Source: Gloeocapsa sp. PCC 7428 | GTDB lineage: Bacteria > Cyanobacteriota > Cyanobacteriia > Cyanobacteriales > Chroococcidiopsidaceae | Reading direction: 5' to 3' | Assembly (NCBI RefSeq): GCF_000317555.1 | Contig: NC_019745.1 | Location: 3,906,001-3,970,000, forward strand | DNA length: 64,000 nucleotides | Shown here: positions 55,686 to 64,000 of the stretch, piece after piece | How the letters are laid out: every line of letters begins with the position of its first letter | Numbering within the stretch: the stretch's first letter is position 1 | Notes under the pieces: generated by a model | Told to the model about the DNA's origin: nothing | Database searches by the model: none | What the model saw: only the letters and a program-made list of their open reading frames with translations | Translations under genes and position numbers: made by a program

Positions 55686-58395
55686 TCAAGGCTTGCCAAA
55701 CTCGTTCGGGCGTCATCGGAATTTGCGTTAGCCTTACACCTGTTGCGTGCGCGACAGCATTAGCGATCGCAGCTGCGGTACAGTTTGTGCCAATTTCTCC
55801 GATACCTTTTGCACCAAACGGACCATAAGGATCGGGCTGTTCAACTAAAAAGATTTCCATTTGCGGTGTATCTTTGGCAGTAGGTAGGCGATATGTTCGG
55901 AGTGCAGGATTTAAAATGCGCCCTGAATCATTAATGAGTAATTCCTCAGACAATGCATAACCTAAACCCATCACAATCCCTCCTGTTGCTTGTCCGTGAC
56001 AGATTCTTGGATTAATTGCAGTACCAACATCAATAGCTTGTACGCAACGCAGAACGTTGATTCTACCTGTTTCGGTATCAACTTCGACTTCCGCCCCTTG
56101 CACTGCAAATGTTAAAGATGATTCATTCGCGGCGTGTTCGACTTCGACAACAAAAGGTTGTTGATTGCGAGTGACAAGTTCTTGTAGTGTTATTTCTTGT
56201 TGTGAGGCAAGTGCTTTGTCTGCGGTGAGTGTGATATTCTCAGGTTGAGTGTCGAGAACTTTAGCTGCAAATTCCAAGATCTGCGATCGCATGGTGATAG
56301 CAGCTTTGTTGACGGCTTTACCCGATATATAAGTCGTTGCTGACGCATACGAACCTGCATCAAAAGGTGTATTGTGCGTATCACCCGCGATGAGTTCAAT
56401 ATCTGCAACTGTCACACCCAGAACCTGCGCCGCAATTTGTCGCAATGCTGTATCAGCACCCGTACCAACGTCAACCGCCCCAGTTCTTAATTCGTATTTC
56501 CCGTCGTTTTTTAAGGATAACTTGACTCCCGCGCTATGAATTTTTGCCAAGCCACTTCCTTGCATTGAAACTGCAAATCCGACACCGCGCTGCAGATGTC
56601 CGTTGACGCTAGGCTGCATTCCAGGAACGTAATTTAAAGCTTGCGTGACTTTATTAAAACATTCGGGTACGCCATAGCTACCAATCAAGTGAAAATGGTC
56701 GTGCGCTTCTTCGCGTCCGAGGCGAATGATATCGTGAGGTTGAATAATATTTTTCTGACGCAGTTCTATCGGATCAATTCCTAGTTTTTCCGCAATTTCG
56801 TCCATTTGCGACTCAACTGCAAACGTTCCTTGCGTTGCACCGTAGCCGCGAAACGCCCCAGCAGGCATTGTATTCGTGTAAACTGATAATCCCAGAAATC
56901 GCTGATGCGGACACCGATATAAACCTAGGGGATAGCAACCTGTCAAGAAAACAACCGTAGGCGCGTGATTGCCATACGCCCCTGTATTAGCGATCGCTTC
57001 CATATCTTGCGCGACTAGCGTACCATCCGTTTTGACTCCGGTTCTTACTTTAACCTGCATCGCATGGCGGCTATTGGTGGCTGTGAATTCCTCTTCGCGT
57101 GTAAATTCCCATTGCACAGGTTTTCCGGTATATAAGGTAGCTAAAGCACACAAATCTTCGGTGAGAATTTCTTGTTTATTGCCAAAGCCTCCGCCAATTT
57201 GAGTTTTGAAAACGCGAACTTTGTCTTTTGGTAGATCGAATAGCTGCGCGAGAACTCTTTGCGTGTGAAATGGCACTTGCGTACTCGATCGCACTACCAA
57301 GCTTCCGTCTGCTTCTAACCAACTTGTACTGATATGTGGTTCTAAATGAACGTGTTGTACTGCTGGTAAGTAGTAAGTATTTTCAACGATTAAATCTGCT
57401 TGGGCGAATCCTTGTTCAATATCATCGGTTCCCAGCGTAACTTTAGCTGCAATGTTGCGTTGCGTATCGTAAATTTGTGATGACTCAGGTTCATCATGAA
57501 TCACAATCCCGCAATTCATTGCTTTGACAGGATCGATTACATGAGGAAGAATTTCGTAATCGACTTCAATGAGTTGACACGCTTGAGTCGCGATCGCTAC
57601 CGATTCTGCAACAACCACTGCAACGCGATCGCCAACAAACCGAACTTTATTATCTAATAAATAATGATCGAGAGGATCGGGAACTGGATCGGCGTGTCCC
57701 GCTGTCGTATAAGGTTTACGCGGAACGTCTTCATGTGTAAACACTGCATGAACGCCAAGAAGGGCTTTTGCTTTTTCGGTATTAATCTTGCGAATACGCG
57801 CGTGGGGATGCGGCGATCGCACCGCTTTAATATGCAACAATCCTGGTGGCGACCAATCTGAAGTATAATCTGCTGTACCTTTAACAATTGCTGGTCCATC
57901 TTGTTTAGGAACACTTTTTCCGACAGGATTTTGAATGGGGCTAATTTCTGTTCGTTGTTCTTTAGCCGCGAGAATACTTTCTAGAATTGCTTCGTATCCG
58001 GTACAGCGACACAAATTACCATCTAAAGCTTTACGTAGTTCAGCTAGGGAATTAAATTGCAACTTCGCCGCACTCATAATCATTCCTGGAGTGCAGAAGC
58101 CACACTGAAAACCTTGTTTTTCGAGAAAAGCTTGCTGAATTGGTGCTAATTCATCTGTCGCAAGTCCTTCAATGGTTGTTACGTCATGTCCTTCTAGCTT
58201 CATGACAGGATAAATACAGCTATGGATAGGTTTATCGTCAACCCATACTGTACAACTACCACAATCACCCGATTCACAAACGCGGTGTACACCTACCCAG
58301 CCAAGATCGCGTAATAAAGTTAATAAGCTTGTTCCTGGGAGACAATTTTCGGTGTAGGTTTTGCCATTAACTTGAAAAGTTACGGGTTCTTGCAT
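55678..58395 (-). CDS. Xanthine dehydrogenase-family, fused [2Fe-2S] and molybdopterin subunits
   Basis: A 905-aa protein. Residues 1-150 bind two [2Fe-2S] clusters: CESGDCGSC plus a fourth Cys further on, then CGFC and CRCTG. Residues about 165-905 are the Mo-binding domains: GGGFGNKQEI, GAFRGYGATQG, GTGADTALRQIA and the active-site Glu in GAKGIGEIG. Purine hydroxylase activity (hypoxanthine/xanthine to urate) is likely from the uraD neighbour, but aldehyde oxidase-type activity cannot be excluded from sequence. The fusion order FeS-Mo with a separate FAD gene is less usual than FeS-FAD plus Mo. It overlaps the FAD gene by 16 bp and xdhC by 8 bp. Confidence 0.9.
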   Translation of the reverse strand: MQEPVTFQVNGKTYTENCLPGTSLLTLLRDLGWVGVHRVCESGDCGSCTVWVDDKPIHSCIYPVMKLEGHDVTTIEGLATDELAPIQQAFLEKQGFQCGFCTPGMIMSAAKLQFNSLAELRKALDGNLCRCTGYEAILESILAAKEQRTEISPIQNPVGKSVPKQDGPAIVKGTADYTSDWSPPGLLHIKAVRSPHPHARIRKINTEKAKALLGVHAVFTHEDVPRKPYTTAGHADPVPDPLDHYLLDNKVRFVGDRVAVVVAESVAIATQACQLIEVDYEILPHVIDPVKAMNCGIVIHDEPESSQIYDTQRNIAAKVTLGTDDIEQGFAQADLIVENTYYLPAVQHVHLEPHISTSWLEADGSLVVRSSTQVPFHTQRVLAQLFDLPKDKVRVFKTQIGGGFGNKQEILTEDLCALATLYTGKPVQWEFTREEEFTATNSRHAMQVKVRTGVKTDGTLVAQDMEAIANTGAYGNHAPTVVFLTGCYPLGLYRCPHQRFLGLSVYTNTMPAGAFRGYGATQGTFAVESQMDEIAEKLGIDPIELRQKNIIQPHDIIRLGREEAHDHFHLIGSYGVPECFNKVTQALNYVPGMQPSVNGHLQRGVGFAVSMQGSGLAKIHSAGVKLSLKNDGKYELRTGAVDVGTGADTALRQIAAQVLGVTVADIELIAGDTHNTPFDAGSYASATTYISGKAVNKAAITMRSQILEFAAKVLDTQPENITLTADKALASQQEITLQELVTRNQQPFVVEVEHAANESSLTFAVQGAEVEVDTETGRINVLRCVQAIDVGTAINPRICHGQATGGIVMGLGYALSEELLINDSGRILNPALRTYRLPTAKDTPQMEIFLVEQPDPYGPFGAKGIGEIGTNCTAAAIANAVAHATGVRLTQIPMTPERVWQALNA

Positions 58396-59207
58396 ATCTG
58401 AAATTCCAAAAGCGATCGCTGCATCAAAACTTTAGTCAAGTGTTGCCGATAAGTCGCACTTGCGGCATAGTCTTCGATAAAACAATCCAGCGGTAATTGT
58501 GCGTCAAAGACTTCCTCAATTTCATCTGCGGTAGGAATATGGGAAAATTCCAAAACGCGCGGTGTTGGTACGCAAGCGCCTAAACCAAATCTGACTTGTG
58601 ATGTTTGCGGGTTATAAGCTGCAACAACAAGCGATATGGCAATTCCCGCAGTCGCGACACAAACTCGTTGATAACTAATTTGCCATTCTAAATTCGCTTG
58701 CAAAATCCAGATTTTGCGCAAAACTTCGCCTGGCTGTAATACTGTTTGCTGTATCCCAGTTTGAAAATCCTTAGCAGCAATAAGACGCGGCGCAGCTTGC
58801 GGATGCCAAATTTCGTAGCTTGCGTTTAGTGCTACCATTGCCGGAGCAAACGTACTTGCTGGTATCGCTAAACAGATGTTTCCGCCAACTGTTGCCATGT
58901 TGGTAACTTTAAAGGAAGCAAGTTCGTCTACAGCGCGCAACAAAGCTGCAACGCCCGTCCAATTATCTGGGAAATTCCATTGACGCAACTTTGCCATTGT
59001 ACAAGTTGCACCAATACTTAATCCGTCTGAAGTGACTTCAATTTCTGACCAATTTAACTTTTCTAAATCGACTAATACTTTTAAATCAGGTTGTGCTTGT
59101 GTAAAAATCCACGTTCCACCAGCTAGCCAAGACCAGCCTTGCGACCAATTTTCAACTGTTTCTAAACTTTGGGGACGTAGGTAAGTTTGAATATTATGTA
59201 AATCCAT
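58380..59207 (-). CDS. FAD-binding subunit of the xanthine dehydrogenase complex
   Basis: A 275-aa protein of the CO-dehydrogenase/XDH flavoprotein type. FAD-binding motifs are seen: SWLAGGTWIF (GGT loop) near the N-terminus and TVGGNICLAIPASTFAP, the second glycine loop; the C-terminal CO-deh-flav domain (RFGLGACVPTPRVLEF) follows. It passes electrons from the FeS clusters to NAD+ or another acceptor. It lies 12 bp after uraD and overlaps the FeS-Mo gene, so the three are one transcript on the minus strand. Confidence 0.9.
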   Translation of the reverse strand: MDLHNIQTYLRPQSLETVENWSQGWSWLAGGTWIFTQAQPDLKVLVDLEKLNWSEIEVTSDGLSIGATCTMAKLRQWNFPDNWTGVAALLRAVDELASFKVTNMATVGGNICLAIPASTFAPAMVALNASYEIWHPQAAPRLIAAKDFQTGIQQTVLQPGEVLRKIWILQANLEWQISYQRVCVATAGIAISLVVAAYNPQTSQVRFGLGACVPTPRVLEFSHIPTADEIEEVFDAQLPLDCFIEDYAASATYRQHLTKVLMQRSLLEFQICKNP

Positions 59208-59219
59208 TTAAATCTACTA

Positions 59220-59726
59220 TTAATTATCATTAATAACTTCTTGTAACCGAAACAATGCTATTTTTTCTATTTCTGCTATAACTGTTTTTAATTCTCTCTC
59301 TTTTGTATTTTCTAACCTTTGAGAAAAGCTTGCTAGAATACTTTCTTTAGTGTGATTTCTAACAGCAACGATAAAAGGAAAGTTGAATTTTTCTTTGTAT
59401 GCTTGATTGAGCGAGTTAAATTTATCGTACTCTTGTGGAGACAATCGATCCAAACCAACTCCAGCTTGCTCTTTTACAGAGGCTTCAGCCATTTTAGCTT
59501 TAGCGCCTAGATCAGGGTGCGCACAAATGAGTGTAAGTTTTTCTGCATCACTCGCCTCACGAACGACATCTACCATACTTTGATGTAGAGAAAGTACATC
59601 TGTAAATGGTTTTTTAGCCCAAGCTTTCGCTGCAACCCAAGGGGAATCTTCAAATATCCACCCTAACGCTGCTACAAAGTCATCCTGATTCATCTGATTT
59701 AACTCAGATAACGAATTCATCCACAA
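59220..59726 (-). CDS. uraD: OHCU decarboxylase (2-oxo-4-hydroxy-4-carboxy-5-ureidoimidazoline decarboxylase)
   Basis: A 168-aa all-helical enzyme that converts OHCU to (S)-allantoin after urate oxidation. The family motif CAHPDLGAKAKMAEASVKEQ (catalytic His in HPDL, Glu downstream) and the C-terminal FNFPFIVAVRNHTKESIL are present. Uricase and HIU hydrolase are not in the window, so they must be elsewhere or replaced. It is the first gene of the purine-catabolic run, which supports calling the following genes xanthine dehydrogenase. Confidence 0.93.
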   Translation of the reverse strand: MWMNSLSELNQMNQDDFVAALGWIFEDSPWVAAKAWAKKPFTDVLSLHQSMVDVVREASDAEKLTLICAHPDLGAKAKMAEASVKEQAGVGLDRLSPQEYDKFNSLNQAYKEKFNFPFIVAVRNHTKESILASFSQRLENTKERELKTVIAEIEKIALFRLQEVINDN

Positions 59727-59959
59727 TAACCCTGACCTTTACCAAGATTTTTCTGATATTCACGGTTTGACTTTACATCAAAAGCCATGATTTATTTGGA
59801 TAATTTTATACAGTTTACTAACTCAGGTTTTTTAGTATGGCTAGTAGGTAATAAATAACAAGTAACTATTGATAGATATTCTTTCCAATTACCAGCTTTA
59901 ATGCGACGTTTACCTATCTTTATTTCTCAACTAAAAGATGTAACTTTTGAGTAAAAATT

Positions 59960-60676
59960 TTAACTCAGTATCTCATCAGGATCGATACCTTGAGAACGCA
60001 ATATTTCTGCTAAGCGTTCCGCGCGTTGGCGTTCAGATTCCGCACGCTCATCGCCTGTTGCGATTAAATTACCATCGCGATCGCACCAACGCAACCAAGT
60101 ATCTTGTTTTCCTTCAAAGATTCCATCCCATAGCGTTAATCCCAAACCCACTGGTTCCATCCAAGTTGTTTCTAAAGGAGTGTAACTCGTACCCCTCAAC
60201 TCATGAACTTGTAAGCGGCGATCGCCTAACTGCTGCAAAGGATCGTAAACGACATAGTAAGCAACACCAATACGGGCATAGTCTTTCATTTTACTACCCA
60301 GTTCGTTACCCACGGTATTGGAGACGATTTCAATGACAACTTCCGGAGGCTTACCAATGATCCAGGTAAAATAAGAGCGATTTTTCTTTTGTTGCCAATC
60401 TTGAGGAACTTCTACATCCAAGCTGAGTAAGACATCCGGTACAATAGCAGGTTTATTAATTGCGTAAAACAAGCCAACATTTGCGGTAGCTAAAAACGGA
60501 ATACCTGGTTTCCACGAACTGTATAAACAACTCGTCAAAAGTCGTTGCTGTTTTTCTGCAAGCAGGTTGTCCACAGGGGTATCGTCTTCTGTCACCAAGT
60601 GGCTAATATCAGGTTCTTCCACCCACTCAGCTTGCTCTTCAGGGGAAAAGAGATCTGCCGCTATTGATTGTGACAT
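59960..60676 (-). CDS. Uma2-family (DUF820) putative restriction-fold protein
   Basis: A 238-aa Uma2 protein. Core motifs seen: LLSLDVEVP (conserved Asp), PPEVVIEIVSNTVGNELGSK (catalytic Glu in the VIEI strand followed by Lys), YYVVYDP and GDGN-type C-terminal residues, with tail AERLAEILRSQGIDPDEIL. It is canonical at the metal-binding acidic residues, unlike the 51259 copy. The function of the family in cyanobacteria is unknown. It is near another Uma2 gene but separated by 123 bp. Confidence 0.88.
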   Translation of the reverse strand: MSQSIAADLFSPEEQAEWVEEPDISHLVTEDDTPVDNLLAEKQQRLLTSCLYSSWKPGIPFLATANVGLFYAINKPAIVPDVLLSLDVEVPQDWQQKKNRSYFTWIIGKPPEVVIEIVSNTVGNELGSKMKDYARIGVAYYVVYDPLQQLGDRRLQVHELRGTSYTPLETTWMEPVGLGLTLWDGIFEGKQDTWLRWCDRDGNLIATGDERAESERQRAERLAEILRSQGIDPDEILS

Positions 60677-60799
60677 AGTTAGCTACCAATTTTGTGCTTA
60701 TAGCTATTTTAATTCGCACGTGGCGATCGCAATTAGTAAAGAGTAGAAATACGTTTGCGTAAGATGTGCAGCGATCGCTAGATATTTAAAAGAGTAAGC

Positions 60800-61444
60800 T
60801 TATTGACCAAGATATTCTCGCACCCTCTTACGGAATGCTTTAAGTGCAAAAGTTGTTCCTGTTGTCCTCGCCATTTGTACAAATCGAGGAATTTCATCTT
60901 TAACTGGAATTGAGAAAATTGAACTTGTTTCTGACTTGATGTAATCATCTCCTTGGAATAAATTTATTTCTAAAACACCATCTTCATAACGCCAAATTTC
61001 TGGTACTTGCAATGCTTTATAGGCAGTTATTTTAGTTTTAGAGGTAACATCGATTTCAATTGCTAAATCAGGAGGAGGATCGACACTTAAATCTATCTGT
61101 TCTTTTCCGATCATTAACTTATAGTTTTGAATGTAAAAACAATCATCTGGTTCTACACCCGCAGCCATATCTTCACGCTTAAAGGTAGTTGAACCGAGAG
61201 GTTCCCAGTCTAAATCCAGTTCATCCAGCAGAATTTTTACTAAGTCTCCAATGATGACTTTAGCCTTTTCATGCTCTGGAAGGGGAACCATTATTTCTAA
61301 CGAACCCTGAGTGTATGCAACTCGACTACCACGATGTTCTCCTAACTCAATAAGAATTGTTTCAAACTCTTGCCAACTAATATCTTCTAATATCACGCAC
61401 GCACCTGGCGGAACTCGAATTTGCTTGAGTTGCAGTGTCACCAT
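60800..61444 (-). CDS. Uma2-family (DUF820) putative restriction-fold protein
   Basis: A 214-aa Uma2 protein of the shorter subgroup. The motifs are YTQGSLEIMVPLPEHEKAK (N-terminal strand-helix), EPDDCFYI (Asp) and PPDLAIEIDVTSKTK (Glu/Asp and Lys of the PD-(D/E)XK-like site), then PEIWRYEDGVLEINL. There is no coiled-coil tail. It is not closely similar to the other two Uma2 proteins in the window, so these are not recent duplicates. It is divergent from the P450 gene. Confidence 0.88.
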   Translation of the reverse strand: MVTLQLKQIRVPPGACVILEDISWQEFETILIELGEHRGSRVAYTQGSLEIMVPLPEHEKAKVIIGDLVKILLDELDLDWEPLGSTTFKREDMAAGVEPDDCFYIQNYKLMIGKEQIDLSVDPPPDLAIEIDVTSKTKITAYKALQVPEIWRYEDGVLEINLFQGDDYIKSETSSIFSIPVKDEIPRFVQMARTTGTTFALKAFRKRVREYLGQ

Positions 61445-61524
61445 ATTACTGTGGCTTTTAGATAGATGTATTTTAGCGAAATTGATTAGAGTAAACTGTT
61501 TGCTACAAGTTTTAGAAGAGAATT

Positions 61525-62859
61525 ATGACAATTACAGATAAGATGCGATCGCTTCCTGTACCTCCTGGAAACTTTGGTTTACCCGTTATTGGTGAAACTC
61601 TCAGTTTCTTGCGCGATCCAAATTTTATACAGCGGCGACAGCAGCAACACGGAAATATCTACAAAACTCATGTCTTTGGTCGTCCTACTGTTGTTATGAT
61701 TGGCGCAGAGGCGAATCGCTTTTTGTTTAGTAACGAGAACCGCTACTTTTCAGATGGAGTTTCTGCAAGTGCGCCACGACACGTGAAATTATTGATGGGA
61801 ACTGGTGCGATCGTCATGCAGACAGGAGATAAACATCTCCAACAGCGCAAATTACTGGCACAAGCATTTCAACCGCGATCGCTGGCAGGATATATTAATA
61901 CGATGGCGGCGACTACGTGCAACTATCTTGATAAATGGGAGCATACAGGAAACTTAAATTGGTATGATGAACTTCGCAAATATACGCTTGATGTTGCTTG
62001 CAAGTTACTTATCGGAATAGAGGCAAATAATGATTTCGGTAAGTTGTACGAAAATTGGGGTCAAGGGTTACTATCAATTCCTCTACCTTTACCTGGGACA
62101 AAATTTAGTAAAGCATTACGCTGTCGTAAATTATTACTGGCAAAAATTGAAGCAATCATCTTAGAACGTCAGCAGCAATCTACAACAAAACAAGATGTTT
62201 TAGGTTTGCTATTACAAGCACGCGACGAAGAAGGACACGGTTTAAGCTTACAAGAACTCAAAGAACAACTACTAACGTTACTCTTTGCAGGTCATGATAC
62301 TTTATCGTCATCGTTAACTGCACTCTGTCTGCTATTAGCTCAATATCCACAAGTGAAAGAGGCTATTTTTGCAGAACAAAAGCAACTAGGGTTAGAGCAA
62401 CCATTGACCCTGGATCTTCTCAAACAAATGACGTATCTAGAACAAGCCTTGAAAGAAGTTCTTCGCCTTTATTCTCCAGCAAGTGGACCTCGAAAAGCCA
62501 TTGAGTCTTGTGAGTTTAATGGTTACTTGATTCCTGAAGGTTGGCAAGTCTTCTATCACCCCGCTGCGACACATCAAGATAGCAGCATTTTTACACAGCC
62601 AGAACGCTTTGATCCAGAAAGATTTGCGCCTCCCAGAGCAGAGGATAAGCAAAAATCAATGAGTTATATTCCTTTTGGCGGTGGAGTGCGAGAATGTATT
62701 GGTAGGGAGTTTGCCAAGCTAGAAATGAAGCTATTTGCAGCATTGTTAGTCCGCAATTACAATTGGGAACTTGTGCCAGGACAAAATCTTAATATGGTTA
62801 TGCTACCTACGCCGCATCCTCGTGATGGTTTAAAGGTAAAATTTTGGCGTAGAGGTTAA
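61525..62859 (+). CDS. Cytochrome P450, CYP120-like
   Basis: A 444-aa soluble P450. Seen: the proline-rich N-terminus LPVPPGNFGLPVIGETL, the I-helix AGHDTLSS (oxygen-activating Thr), ExxR as EVLR, and the heme-binding loop FGGGVRECIGREFAKLE (Cys ligand). Length and N-terminus strongly resemble CYP120A1 of Synechocystis, a retinoic-acid hydroxylase, so a retinoid or apocarotenoid substrate is likely but unproven. The start at 61525 lies 80 bp from the divergent Uma2 gene. No ferredoxin or reductase gene is adjacent. Confidence 0.93.
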   Translation: MTITDKMRSLPVPPGNFGLPVIGETLSFLRDPNFIQRRQQQHGNIYKTHVFGRPTVVMIGAEANRFLFSNENRYFSDGVSASAPRHVKLLMGTGAIVMQTGDKHLQQRKLLAQAFQPRSLAGYINTMAATTCNYLDKWEHTGNLNWYDELRKYTLDVACKLLIGIEANNDFGKLYENWGQGLLSIPLPLPGTKFSKALRCRKLLLAKIEAIILERQQQSTTKQDVLGLLLQARDEEGHGLSLQELKEQLLTLLFAGHDTLSSSLTALCLLLAQYPQVKEAIFAEQKQLGLEQPLTLDLLKQMTYLEQALKEVLRLYSPASGPRKAIESCEFNGYLIPEGWQVFYHPAATHQDSSIFTQPERFDPERFAPPRAEDKQKSMSYIPFGGGVRECIGREFAKLEMKLFAALLVRNYNWELVPGQNLNMVMLPTPHPRDGLKVKFWRRG

Positions 62860-62926
62860 GGTGAATAATAGACTTCTAGCAGGAATTGCAGGTGCCTTAC
62901 GGCTAAAGTCGAGGCTATGCAGACAA

Positions 62927-62944
62927 AGTGTGCCTGCGCACACT
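62927..62944. repeat. Hairpin between the P450 and the small secreted gene
   Basis: AGTGTGC (62927-62933) and GCACACT (62938-62944) form a perfect 7-bp stem with a CTGC loop. No T-tract follows, so termination is uncertain. Confidence 0.5.
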
Positions 62945-62973
62945 CCTAATTAATAGTTTTAAGGGGGTAAATC

Positions 62974-63018
62974 ATGCCTTACTCGTATGTATTATCTAGT
63001 GGTGAATTCATTAGCTAA
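62974..63018 (+). CDS. Possible 14-aa upstream ORF
   Basis: The ATG at 62974 follows AAGGGGGT at good spacing and encodes a 14-residue peptide (MPYSYVLSSGEFIS), then TAA. The next gene starts 3 bp later and has no Shine-Dalgarno of its own, so this ORF could couple its translation. The evidence is only positional. Confidence 0.3.
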   Translation: MPYSYVLSSGEFIS

Positions 63019-63021
63019 GCT

Positions 63022-63339
63022 ATGCGAAAAGCTTTTTTGCTAACTAGAAATAGCCTAGTTTTTGTGCTGCTATTACTACTTACTTTATTGTTAATGTCTG
63101 CATCCTGGGCATCTATGTGTCGTAGTTACGGCGGTCATCAAATTTGTATTATTAGTATTGAGCGCAGTGCAAAGAATTATTGGGAATACAAGGCGGCAAT
63201 GAGTGTGGATGGTGTAAAGCAACCGATAGCAATATATAATTGTCGCGATCGCCTCAAATTACAAGATAAAAAATCTGTACAATTTAGTGATAATGACCCT
63301 GGTTATTTGATATGTAGTTTTTTCAAAAACCATCAGTGA
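63022..63339 (+). CDS. Small secreted protein of unknown function
   Basis: A 105-aa protein with a clear signal peptide (about residues 10-31, SLVFVLLLLLTLLLMSAS, cleavage near SWA). The mature part has four Cys (MCRSYGGHQICI, YNCRDR, YLICSF), suited to two disulphides in the periplasm. I do not recognise a named family. It may be translationally coupled to the short ORF just upstream. It is convergent with the Cys-rich gene and shares a terminator with it. Confidence 0.75.
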   Translation: MRKAFLLTRNSLVFVLLLLLTLLLMSASWASMCRSYGGHQICIISIERSAKNYWEYKAAMSVDGVKQPIAIYNCRDRLKLQDKKSVQFSDNDPGYLICSFFKNHQ

Positions 63340-63488
63340 TATTCAAGTAAACAAAGCTGTTAAGAATATCTATTTCTTTGGTGTGGCAAATACGCGCCAC
63401 ATAACAAAAACTGTAAAACCTATATAAAATAGTACAGTTAACCAATCTTGCCAACTACTATAATTAGTCATTTTTCTACAAAAAAATT

Positions 63489-63515
63489 AAGTGTAAGTTA
63501 TTAAAACTTACACTT
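63489..63515. terminator. Strong bidirectional intrinsic terminator
   Basis: AAGTGTAAGTT (63489-63499) and AACTTACACTT (63505-63515) form a perfect 11-bp stem with an ATTAA loop. TTT follows on the plus strand, and on the minus strand an AATTTTTTTG run follows. It sits between two convergent genes. Confidence 0.9.
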
Positions 63516-63527
63516 TTTACGTTCACA

Positions 63528-63863
63528 TTATGCTGCCATTTCGTGACAAAGTTGAGCGCAGCAACGACAAGATTCAGCACAACGTTGACAGTGATCGTCA
63601 TCATGCTTTTCACATTCGCTAGCACAGCGATCGCACGCTTGGGCACAAACATCACACATTTGCTTGTGAAGTTCCGAACGACGCGACATCAAGCGGGCGC
63701 AAAGGGCGCAAGTATCAGCGCAATCGCGACATCGCTTAATACATTCAGCCATCATCTGCACCATGTCTTCACTCAAGCAAGCATCAGCGCAGTATTCACA
63801 ATCGCGCAGACAATCGAGACATGCTTGAATACACGCGTCAAGTTGAGATTGCGCAGTCGTCAT
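63528..63863 (-). CDS. Cys-rich four-helix-bundle copper-binding protein (DUF326/Csp-like)
   Basis: A 111-aa protein with 22 cysteines in repeating CxxxCxxC patterns (for example DACIQACLDCLRDC, MCDVCAQACDRC, HCQRCAESCRCC), the layout of copper-storage-type four-helix bundles whose Cys side chains line the core and bind many Cu(I). No signal peptide is present, so it is a cytosolic form. The ATG at 63863 is preceded by GGAGGTT. Role: copper storage or buffering; no other copper gene lies nearby in the window. Confidence 0.9.
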   Translation of the reverse strand: MTTAQSQLDACIQACLDCLRDCEYCADACLSEDMVQMMAECIKRCRDCADTCALCARLMSRRSELHKQMCDVCAQACDRCASECEKHDDDHCQRCAESCRCCAQLCHEMAA

Positions 63864-63927
63864 ATTTAACCTCCGATTTTACAGCGTTCTTCTTACTTCA
63901 ACGTGACACACGCGCATGAAATCAGGA

Positions 63928-63970
63928 GGACACTGCGTTGCGGGGGTTCCCCCCGTTATAGCAAGTGTCC
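63928..63970. repeat. Nested palindrome at the window edge
   Basis: Outer arms GGACACT (63928-63934) and AGTGTCC (63964-63970) enclose the inner hairpin CGGGGG (63941-63946) with CCCCCG (63950-63955). TGC/GCA near the base can extend the outer stem with a bulge. It is a stable cloverleaf-like structure upstream of the copper-binding gene. Confidence 0.7.
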
Positions 63971-64000
63971 GGTGATGAAATTACCTAGTTGAATTCACCC

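Noticed and set aside
1-64000. CRISPR array
   Set aside because: The only regularly spaced repeats are the in-frame 135-bp coding repeats at 11.9-12.2 kb, the 21-bp coding repeats at 51.9 kb and short heptamers; none has the repeat-spacer form.

Overview
The window is a stretch of cyanobacterial chromosome. The evidence is the split RNA polymerase beta' subunit (separate rpoC1 and rpoC2), the gene order hisD / rpsT-tatD-rpoB-rpoC1-rpoC2, a CYP120-like P450, several Uma2-family genes, many GCGATCGC (HIP1) octamers and short heptamer repeats in the non-coding gaps. The genus cannot be fixed from the sequence alone; a Chroococcidiopsis/Gloeocapsopsis-like or other filamentous or colonial lineage would fit.

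Layout. 1-1.1 kb: 3' part of an HtrA-type serine protease. 1.3-17.3 kb: a cellulose locus. On the minus strand it runs beta-barrel, TPR protein, GH8 endoglucanase, bcsB and bcsA. On the plus strand are a small lipoprotein and a GH5-CBM2 glycosidase, and on the minus strand a membrane coiled-coil protein. In this locus the exporter (normally one BcsC protein) appears as two overlapping genes. 17.3-30.6 kb: housekeeping genes rpoC2, rpoC1, rpoB, tatD and rpsT (minus), then hisD and a Usp gene (plus). 30.7-43.5 kb: a secretion and peptide-modification island. 44.8-54.6 kb: a small SRPBCC-like gene, hslO, a membrane repeat protein, an ABC exporter, mocA, a Uma2 gene, a desaturase-SDR fusion and hisC. 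54.7-59.7 kb: a purine-catabolic operon (uraD, FAD subunit, fused FeS-Mo xanthine dehydrogenase, xdhC). 60-64 kb: two Uma2 genes, a CYP120-like P450, a secreted small protein and a Cys-rich copper-binding protein.

The most interesting region is 31.7-43.5 kb, a RiPP (ribosomal peptide) locus. Three precursors each have a 38-residue double-glycine leader. The modification genes are an APH-fold kinase, a HopA1-family protein, an aldo/keto-reductase-like protein and a cytoplasmic parvulin-like protein, all in one co-directional run. On the opposite strand are a solo IS630-type HTH protein, a C39-peptidase ABC exporter with a cyclic-nucleotide-binding-like N-terminus, an HlyD adaptor and a second parvulin-like protein. 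APH kinase plus HopA1 is the Ser/Thr dehydration pair described for class V lanthipeptides and thioamitides. Here, however, the cores contain no cysteine, so lanthionine rings are not possible within a core. The reductase-like protein also appears to have lost its catalytic residues. The cores of precursors 1 and 2 keep eight Ser/Thr positions in register with Ser/Thr interchange, as expected if the hydroxyls are modified. The likely product is a cationic, dehydrated or otherwise Ser/Thr-modified linear peptide exported by the C39 transporter.

Other points of note are an intergenic repeat element inserted in frame in the linker of xdhC, a dyad-rich 0.7-kb rpoB leader with a 13-codon ORF, exact 135-bp repeats in the barrel gene, and several nested palindromes.
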